This document shows positions 38,080 to 43,237 of a stretch of 43,237 bases of DNA, piece after piece. Every line of letters starts with the position of its first letter. Within the stretch, counting starts at the first letter, position 1. The notes beneath the pieces were generated by a model. That model had not been told where the DNA came from. It saw only the letters and a program-made list of their open reading frames with translations, and searched no databases. Location of the stretch: positions 1-43,237 of the forward strand of contig NZ_CANBCQ010000021.1 in assembly GCF_947367125.1 (NCBI RefSeq), read 5' to 3'. This DNA comes from an uncultured Lactobacillus sp. Its GTDB lineage: Bacteria; Bacillota; Bacilli; Lactobacillales; Lactobacillaceae. Both the position numbers and the translations under genes were made by a program.

Positions 38080-38946
38080 ATGAATGAGAATAATAAATAC
38101 AATATTTTGATCTATTTAGATCTCGTTGCAGCAATACTTTTTCCAATAATTGCTGTTTTTCAAGTGGGAGAATATTCGGCAAATATCGTCAATGGCTTAT
38201 TTTTAATTCTAATTTTAGCTATTATGACGGGATTATTGTTGCCTAATGTAATGGTTAGCTGGCTGATAATTTTGTTAACGACGATTGCAGCGGGCTTTTT
38301 AGTGTTGGGCTATGTCGTAATTCCTACAGAAGCAAAGTGGTTTTTAGTGGTAGCTTTTCCGATAGAGACAGGGCTTTTAACGGTGTTGCGCTATTATGTC
38401 CTAGATTGGCGTTTTATTAGTAAAAATCGGCAAGATATTCGCAATTACTTTAAACGCTACAATGGCACTCTAAAAATGCAGACACGTTACACTGCTAATA
38501 AAATTTATTTAAAAGTAATTAGTAATATTAAAGAACGGCCACAATTACATTTGTGGATGCATGTATCAATGTTGCGTTGGGCTAACCACGAACAGTTTGC
38601 TCAACTTCATCCAGAAGAGCACGCGCAGTATTTAGAAAAATTAGCTGATATCTTAAAAAAGAGAAGATTAGCAGCTGAGGAACTCTTTTATTTAGGAGAT
38701 GCCACTTTTTTTATTATTTCGCCTGAATTAAGAGATGACATTATCAAGCAGATTAATCAGGAGACAATTGCGGAATTAAAAGAAGTGCAAGATGATCTTC
38801 CCGGAGGCTTGAAATGGACGAGTCAACGAATTGATGAAACAAACGTGGATCGTTTTACAGATCCAAATGTGATTGCAAAACATTTGGACCGCGAATTGGA
38901 AACTGACTTAATTGTTGAATATTTAAAGGATGGAGCAAATGACTAA
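38080..38946 (+). CDS. Membrane protein with degenerate GGDEF domain, first gene of an exopolysaccharide operon
   Basis: 288 residues. Four membrane helices in 8-105, then a soluble domain with the outline of GGDEF: a strand at LHLWMHVSMLRWAN where a GGDEF protein has its metal-binding strand, a helix, and FYLGDATFFIISP (203-215) in place of RYGGDEFAIILP. The catalytic GGDEF residues are not kept, so cyclase activity is unlikely. By analogy to PssE of Listeria and PelD, such domains can be c-di-GMP receptors that switch on an adjacent polysaccharide synthase. It overlaps the next gene by eight bases. No ribosome site is evident just before ATG 38080. Confidence 0.75.
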   Translation: MNENNKYNILIYLDLVAAILFPIIAVFQVGEYSANIVNGLFLILILAIMTGLLLPNVMVSWLIILLTTIAAGFLVLGYVVIPTEAKWFLVVAFPIETGLLTVLRYYVLDWRFISKNRQDIRNYFKRYNGTLKMQTRYTANKIYLKVISNIKERPQLHLWMHVSMLRWANHEQFAQLHPEEHAQYLEKLADILKKRRLAAEELFYLGDATFFIISPELRDDIIKQINQETIAELKEVQDDLPGGLKWTSQRIDETNVDRFTDPNVIAKHLDRELETDLIVEYLKDGAND

Positions 38947-39088
38947 TTGGTTTTATTTCTTAGCTTTAAGCATTTCAGGCATCTTTTTACTTGCTTTCAT
39001 AGTTATGTTTATTTGTGCGTTTGTCATTTACTTTAATGTTGAAAATACGGTAATCAATAAAAAAGGAAAAAAGACGAAAAATGAGTGA
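38939..39088 (+). CDS. 49-residue single-helix membrane peptide of the exopolysaccharide operon
   Basis: The ATG overlaps the upstream stop and its own stop overlaps the glycosyltransferase start by eight bases (39081-39088), so all are coupled. Ribosome site GGAG lies about five bases before the ATG. The peptide has one helix (about residues 4-32, WFYFLALSISGIFLLAFIV) and a basic tail (NKKGKKTKNE), predicting the C-terminus inside the cell. It probably forms part of the synthase complex, comparable to small subunits in other bcs/pga/pss systems; this is inference. Confidence 0.82.
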   Translation: MTNWFYFLALSISGIFLLAFIVMFICAFVIYFNVENTVINKKGKKTKNE

Positions 39089-40388
39089 AGCATTACAAAT
39101 TTTAACGTTAATTTCGATTTGGCTTTCTTTGTTGATGTCTCTAGTTACCTTAAGTGGTGCAGTTTTCTTTTGGTTAAAGCACAGCAAGCTCTTAGTTAAA
39201 ATCACGCCACTTAAGCGTTACCCAAAAGTTACGTTAGTTGTACCAGCTCATAATGAAGAATTAGTTATTAGTAAAACTACGCAGGCAATTTTAAATTTGA
39301 ATTATCCGGCTGATAAGTTACAAATTTTAATCTATGCTGATAATTGTACTGATGATACTGCTAAAATTGCCCGGGAAATAATCAAGCAATATCCTGAACG
39401 GAAAATCAATGTTCAAGTAATTGAACGAACAGGTAGTGGTGGCAAAGCTGGTGTATTAAATGATGCTTTGAAGATTGCCCAAGGAGAATACCTTGGTGTA
39501 TATGATGCAGATGCGATGCCAGAAGAAAATGCTTTGTATTTTTTAATTAAAAAGATTTTGGAAAATCCGGTAAGATATAAGGCTGCTTTTGGTCGCAATA
39601 AGACGAGAAATGCGCGGCAGAATTTTTTAACTAAGTGTATCAATCAGGAAATTGTTGTTACTCAGCGAATTCAACACTGCGGTATCTGGCAATTATTTAA
39701 GATTGGTCGTATTCCAGGGACTAACTATATTATTAATACTGATTATGTCAGATCAATTGGCGGCTGGCGCAATGGCGCTTTGACCGAAGATACTGATATT
39801 TCTTTTAAAATTATGGGCTCAGGTAGTTTGATTGCCTTAGCCTATAATTCTGAAGCCTTCCAGCAAGAACCAGAACGCTTAAAAGATTATTATTTCCAGC
39901 GCTTGCGTTGGGCTAAAGGTAACTATGAAGTGGTGATCAATAATTTTTGCCATCTTTTTGATAAAAGCAACTGGCGGGTTAAATTAGAGACTGTCTATTA
40001 TTCCTGCACTTTTTTCTGGTTTAATTTGGCGATTGTTTTATCAGATCTGATCTTTTTTTCTAATTTGATTGCCTTAATCGTCCATCTTTGGAATCCTGCA
40101 GTAGTAATACCATTTACAATTTCGCGGAGTAATATTTTATTAGCTCAAATTCTGCTCTTTAATTGGCTATTGATGGTTTTGCTTTATATTTTGCAAATTA
40201 ACCTAGCGATGACTACGCAATATGGGCAGGCAACTAACGAACAGATTTGGCTGGCCTTAGCATCATATTTTACTTATTCGCAATTGTTCATCATTGTATC
40301 AATTCATGCGGTTACTTCAGTAATGCTAGATCGCGTTTTTCATCGTGATAGTACTAAATGGGTTAAGACTAAGAGATTTGCGGATTAG
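39081..40388 (+). CDS. Processive family 2 glycosyltransferase (BcsA/IcaA-like) exopolysaccharide synthase
   Basis: 435 residues. An N-terminal helix (about 8-32) is followed by a GT-A domain with all processive-synthase motifs: D in YADNCTDD (86-92), DAD 142-144, TED 235-237 and QRLRW 273-277. C-terminal membrane helices (about 300-410) would form the polymer channel. No PilZ domain is present, so any c-di-GMP control would come from the degenerate GGDEF partner. The polymer is unknown: cellulose-, poly-N-acetylglucosamine- or mannose-type are possible. The GH8 hydrolase downstream acts on beta-1,4 glucan or chitosan-type polymers in known cases. Confidence 0.93.
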   Translation: MSEALQILTLISIWLSLLMSLVTLSGAVFFWLKHSKLLVKITPLKRYPKVTLVVPAHNEELVISKTTQAILNLNYPADKLQILIYADNCTDDTAKIAREIIKQYPERKINVQVIERTGSGGKAGVLNDALKIAQGEYLGVYDADAMPEENALYFLIKKILENPVRYKAAFGRNKTRNARQNFLTKCINQEIVVTQRIQHCGIWQLFKIGRIPGTNYIINTDYVRSIGGWRNGALTEDTDISFKIMGSGSLIALAYNSEAFQQEPERLKDYYFQRLRWAKGNYEVVINNFCHLFDKSNWRVKLETVYYSCTFFWFNLAIVLSDLIFFSNLIALIVHLWNPAVVIPFTISRSNILLAQILLFNWLLMVLLYILQINLAMTTQYGQATNEQIWLALASYFTYSQLFIIVSIHAVTSVMLDRVFHRDSTKWVKTKRFAD

Positions 40389-40396
40389 GTGATGAG

Positions 40397-41500
40397 ATGA
40401 AAAAAAGATGGATGCTACTAGGATTTTTACTCGTAACGATTGCATTTACCGGCATTATGATCTATATCAGAGCAGATAATAATTCAGCGGTGCGTAATTC
40501 TTTTCTACATTCTTGGCATAAAAATTATGTAGTTGAAGAAAAGAATCTTGCCTATATTAATACCACGCCTAAGCAGGAACAAGTGACGGTTTTATCTGAA
40601 GGCCAAGGATATGGGATGTTTATTGCGGCGCATGATCCAGCATTTAAAGAAAGCAACTTTGCTAAGCTAGTGCAGTATTATTTAAAACACCGGGATCGTA
40701 ATACGCAATTGATGGCTTGGCGGCAAACAAAGAAAAATGGAAAATGGAGCAGTGAACGCAATAGCGCTACTGATGGGGACTTATTTATTGCTCAAGATTT
40801 GTTTTTAGCGGCTAAAAGATGGAAAAATCCAGCATATCAGCGGCAAGGGCAAAAATTAATTGCCGATATTTTGCGTTATGAATATAATCCGACAACGCAC
40901 GCTTTAACGGTGGGCAATTGGGCCGATTCTAAGTCGAAGTATTATAATTTAATGCGGACTTCAGATGTATTGCCGACAATGTTTGATCAATTTTATCGTG
41001 AAAGCAATGATTCGCGGTGGCTCTTAATTAAAAAAACTATGCTCAAGCGGCTCAATCAGTTGAGTCACCAGCATAAGAGTGGCCTAGTTCCAGACTTTGC
41101 CTGGCTGACAGCAAAAGATGCTAAGCCAGTTAAAGGAAGGGTTACCACTGATCGATATGATGGTGATTATTATGCCAATGCTTGCCGGGTGCCAATGGAT
41201 TTAGCATTTAGTAAGGATAAATTAGCAAAGAATACCGTACATCGCTTGCTTAAATTTTTTAGCAAGCAAAATACAATTACAGCAGGCTATACTTTAAAAG
41301 GCAAGCCGGTCAATAATTATCAATCAGCTAGCTTTAGCGTGCCAATTTATATTGCGGTGAATGAAAATCGCAATCAAGGCTATGATAATTTGTTTGCTTC
41401 GCAGCAATATATTTTTGCTAAAAAATTACCTAAAAATAATTACTATGATGCAGCACTAACGACGATGGCAACGATACTGACACCGGCGCATAGATTTTAA
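40397..41500 (+). CDS. Family 8 glycoside hydrolase of the exopolysaccharide operon
   Basis: 367 residues: an N-terminal membrane anchor (about 5-25), then a GH8 (alpha/alpha)6 fold with general acid E68 in the signature SEGQGYGM and catalytic D126 in SATDGDLFIAQ. It starts eight bases after the synthase and so completes the operon. In bcs and Listeria pss systems the GH8 member (BcsZ/PssZ) trims the newly made polymer outside the cell. Confidence 0.93.
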   Translation: MKKRWMLLGFLLVTIAFTGIMIYIRADNNSAVRNSFLHSWHKNYVVEEKNLAYINTTPKQEQVTVLSEGQGYGMFIAAHDPAFKESNFAKLVQYYLKHRDRNTQLMAWRQTKKNGKWSSERNSATDGDLFIAQDLFLAAKRWKNPAYQRQGQKLIADILRYEYNPTTHALTVGNWADSKSKYYNLMRTSDVLPTMFDQFYRESNDSRWLLIKKTMLKRLNQLSHQHKSGLVPDFAWLTAKDAKPVKGRVTTDRYDGDYYANACRVPMDLAFSKDKLAKNTVHRLLKFFSKQNTITAGYTLKGKPVNNYQSASFSVPIYIAVNENRNQGYDNLFASQQYIFAKKLPKNNYYDAALTTMATILTPAHRF

Positions 41501-41521
41501 GAGGCAAAGGCCTCTTTTTAT
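41497..41521 (+). terminator. Terminator of the exopolysaccharide operon
   Basis: AAGAGGC (41499-41505) pairs with GCCTCTT (41510-41516), loop AAAG, then T residues. It overlaps the GH8 stop codon. Confidence 0.85.
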
Positions 41522-41586
41522 TTGCATTGAAAATCAATCTTTGATAACATAGTAAAAATTTTAAGAAAAATGAGGAGGATAAAAAA

Positions 41587-42234
41587 ATGGGATTAAATGC
41601 ATATATTCAAGGATTTAACAGTTTAGAGTCAATTGATCGAGCACCGGGCTACTTCAAGTATCATCACCACTCAGTAGCTGACCACTGCTTCAGAACAGCG
41701 GAATTAGCACAAATGATGGGAGATATTGAAGAAGTGAAGGGTAAAAAGAAGATCAACTGGAAGGCTTTATATGAAAAGAGCTTGAATCACGATTATACTG
41801 AACGCTTTATCGGTGATATCAAGACGCCAGTTAAATATGCGACTCCTCAGCTTAGAAAAATGATTGGCGATGTTGAAGAAACCATGACGCATAAATTTAT
41901 TAAAGATGAGATTCCTGAAGAATTTCAGGAGATTTATAAAAAGCGTCTATCAGAAGGCAAAGATGATACTTTAGAAGGCAAAATTTTATCTGTTTGCGAT
42001 AAACTAGACTTGCTTTATGAAGCATATGGCGAAATTGAATTAGGCAATCCTAACCCTGTCTATATGCAGATGTTTAAAGAAAGCTTGGAAACAATTAAGA
42101 AGTTTGATGATCTAGTTTGCGTGCAATACTTTATTAAGCATATTTTGCCAGACTTGTTTAAGGGCGATTTTGCTGGTAAAGATAAAATGCAACGGATAGC
42201 TTTTAGCATTCTATTGTTAGGGGATGATGAATAA
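41587..42234 (+). CDS. HD-domain phosphohydrolase (YfbR/HDDC2-like)
   Basis: 215 residues with an HD fold: HHHSVADHC (26-34) gives the first histidine, NHDYTER (67-73) the HD pair, and VCDKLDLLYEAYGEI the last aspartate. This arrangement is typical of YfbR-type 5'-nucleotidases and relatives, which remove phosphate from deoxynucleoside monophosphates. Cytoplasmic. It ends at the base before the HNH gene starts, so the two are expected to be co-translated. ATG 41587 follows a GGAGG site. Confidence 0.82.
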   Translation: MGLNAYIQGFNSLESIDRAPGYFKYHHHSVADHCFRTAELAQMMGDIEEVKGKKKINWKALYEKSLNHDYTERFIGDIKTPVKYATPQLRKMIGDVEETMTHKFIKDEIPEEFQEIYKKRLSEGKDDTLEGKILSVCDKLDLLYEAYGEIELGNPNPVYMQMFKESLETIKKFDDLVCVQYFIKHILPDLFKGDFAGKDKMQRIAFSILLLGDDE

Positions 42235-43155
42235 GTGAAGTTTCTATGTAGTTCATGCGGTTTACGCATGGACTCTTTGCATTTTAAGCAAGAAGGATTG
42301 ATGAATCCAAAATTGCTGAGCATCTGTGATATTTGCGTAACGCGCGGCTTAAATGCGGCGGATTATGCTAATGATGCAGTAGCGACTTTTGCGCAAAGCT
42401 TGCTGTATACCTATGTTGGCAAAGAAAAAGGTAAATTAAAGCAGGCTGATTGGCTAGTTAAAAATAAAAAAGACCGCAAAAAATATGAGGCCTTTTTACA
42501 AGATTATGATGGCAATGAAATTGCCAAGTCCCAAATTAAGCGGTCTGATTTAAACCTAGCAATAATTAAAAGTGAAGATGGCAAGATCAATTATGTGCCA
42601 GACCAAGGAGTTACTTTTGCGCGAAACTTAAAGGGAATGGGACTAGAAGTTGATTTTCAATTAAATGAAGTTGACTATATTGATCGCGAGCGAATTCGGG
42701 CTAAATATAAATATCGCTGTCAATATTGTGGCAGACGCGGACGTAGCGTCGATCATAAGGATCCAGTGTCGCTCAGTCATAATAATGATCTAGATAACTT
42801 AACCTTGTCTTGTGCTGAATGCAACCGAATTAAGTCGGATATGCCATACGAACTCTTTATTAAGTTAAATAATGAAATTGCAGGGATCAATAAGAAGCTA
42901 GTTAGATATGAAAATGCCTTGGGCACGTTAAAAGAAGAATTCGAGCATCGCCGCCGCTATTTGGCCGCGCAAGTTCATCTTAAGGGCGTGATTAATGATC
43001 CAGAGTTAAATGAGATCAGAAAGCAAAATAAGCAGCTGCAAGACGCAATTGATAGCTTGGAGAGTGATTATGATAATTTGCGTCAAACGCGCAAGACCTA
43101 TTTTGATACCGGCTGGAAATTAGCTCGGATTAAGGCTAAGAAAGATATTGTTTAA
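42235..43155 (+). CDS. HNH-domain protein with N-terminal zinc-binding motif and C-terminal coiled coil
   Basis: 306 residues from a GTG start, directly after the HD gene's stop. N-terminal CSSC (5-8) and CDIC (31-34) form a probable zinc knuckle. A central HNH fold has C162-x2-C165, D173-H174 (SVDHKDP), N/D residues of HNNDLDNL and C193-x2-C196. Residues about 205-285 form a coiled coil. HNH proteins are metal-dependent nucleases in mobile, defence and repair settings; here the link with a nucleotidase suggests a housekeeping or nucleic-acid turnover role. The substrate is unknown. Confidence 0.8.
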   Translation: MKFLCSSCGLRMDSLHFKQEGLMNPKLLSICDICVTRGLNAADYANDAVATFAQSLLYTYVGKEKGKLKQADWLVKNKKDRKKYEAFLQDYDGNEIAKSQIKRSDLNLAIIKSEDGKINYVPDQGVTFARNLKGMGLEVDFQLNEVDYIDRERIRAKYKYRCQYCGRRGRSVDHKDPVSLSHNNDLDNLTLSCAECNRIKSDMPYELFIKLNNEIAGINKKLVRYENALGTLKEEFEHRRRYLAAQVHLKGVINDPELNEIRKQNKQLQDAIDSLESDYDNLRQTRKTYFDTGWKLARIKAKKDIV

Positions 43156-43203
43156 AAATCAAAAGTGTCTGGGAAAAAACTAGCTCCTAGACCATAATAA
43201 TAG

Positions 43204-43237
43204 GACGATCAAAATTCTTAAGTGAGTTTTGATCGTC
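43204..43237. repeat. Inverted repeat at the window edge, probable terminator
   Basis: GACGATCAAAA (43204-43214) is exactly mirrored by TTTTGATCGTC (43227-43237). The window ends with the second arm, so a T tract could not be checked. A possible weaker stem (GTCT-GG with CC-AGAC, about 43167-43193) precedes it. Confidence 0.5.

Noticed and set aside
1..43237. CRISPR arrays, prophage and conjugative elements
   Set aside because: No regularly spaced direct repeats and no phage structural, integrase or relaxase genes were seen; the only mobile element recognised is the IS at 15186-16848.

Overview
Chromosomal segment of a low-GC Gram-positive, best matched by Lactobacillus in the narrow sense (L. 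acidophilus / helveticus / crispatus group; species not decidable by eye). The pointers are the WalRK-YycHI-WalJ-HtrA-RlmH locus in lactobacillar form, a surface protein with C-terminal SLAP-type repeats, a PepI-type proline iminopeptidase, a helveticin J-like bacteriocin, tRNAs without encoded CCA, and AT-rich sequence with strong Shine-Dalgarno sites.

Layout. 1-75: 3' end of a tRNA (probably Asn) and its terminator. 219-1216: an internally shortened LysR-type regulator and a small cytochrome b5-like protein. 1309-5856 (minus): three family-8 glycosyltransferases between two PlsC-like acyltransferases, suggesting a glycolipid or acylated-glycan pathway. 6021-6093: tRNA-Lys(CUU). 6229-13189: walR, walK, yycH, yycI, walJ, htrA. 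13270-13707: gene-free stretch with a cluster of DnaA-box-like sites. 13708-14187: rlmH, apparently leaderless.

14319-18156: a peptide quorum-sensing and bacteriocin module: an Rgg-family regulator, a 33-codon SHP-like pheromone gene on the opposite strand, and a helveticin J-like gene divergent from the pheromone gene. An intact IS4-family element (15186-16848, 9-bp target duplication) lies between regulator and pheromone gene, inside the loop of their shared terminator. 18237-21286: exported surface proteins (SLAP protein, NlpC/P60 and C39-like enzymes). 21310-24210 (minus): pepI with the A and T parts of an ECF transporter. 24367: AraC-type regulator.

25361-32449: the most distinctive region, a class III lanthipeptide cluster. 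An AgrC/AgrA-like two-component system is read leftward. Read rightward are two tiny precursor genes, an ABC exporter, a LanKC synthetase and a third tiny precursor gene. All three peptides share Ser-x-[Ile/Leu]-Ser-[Ile/Val]-x-Cys, a labionin/lanthionine-type motif.

32556-35838: htpX, lemA, an anion/arsenite-type permease and a small HesB/IscA-like protein. 35931-37921: membrane-anchored glycerophosphodiesterase and a 46-aa basic protein. 38080-41500: a coupled exopolysaccharide operon (degenerate-GGDEF membrane protein, 49-aa membrane peptide, BcsA-like glycosyltransferase, GH8 hydrolase). 41587-43155: HD-domain nucleotidase-like protein and an HNH protein.
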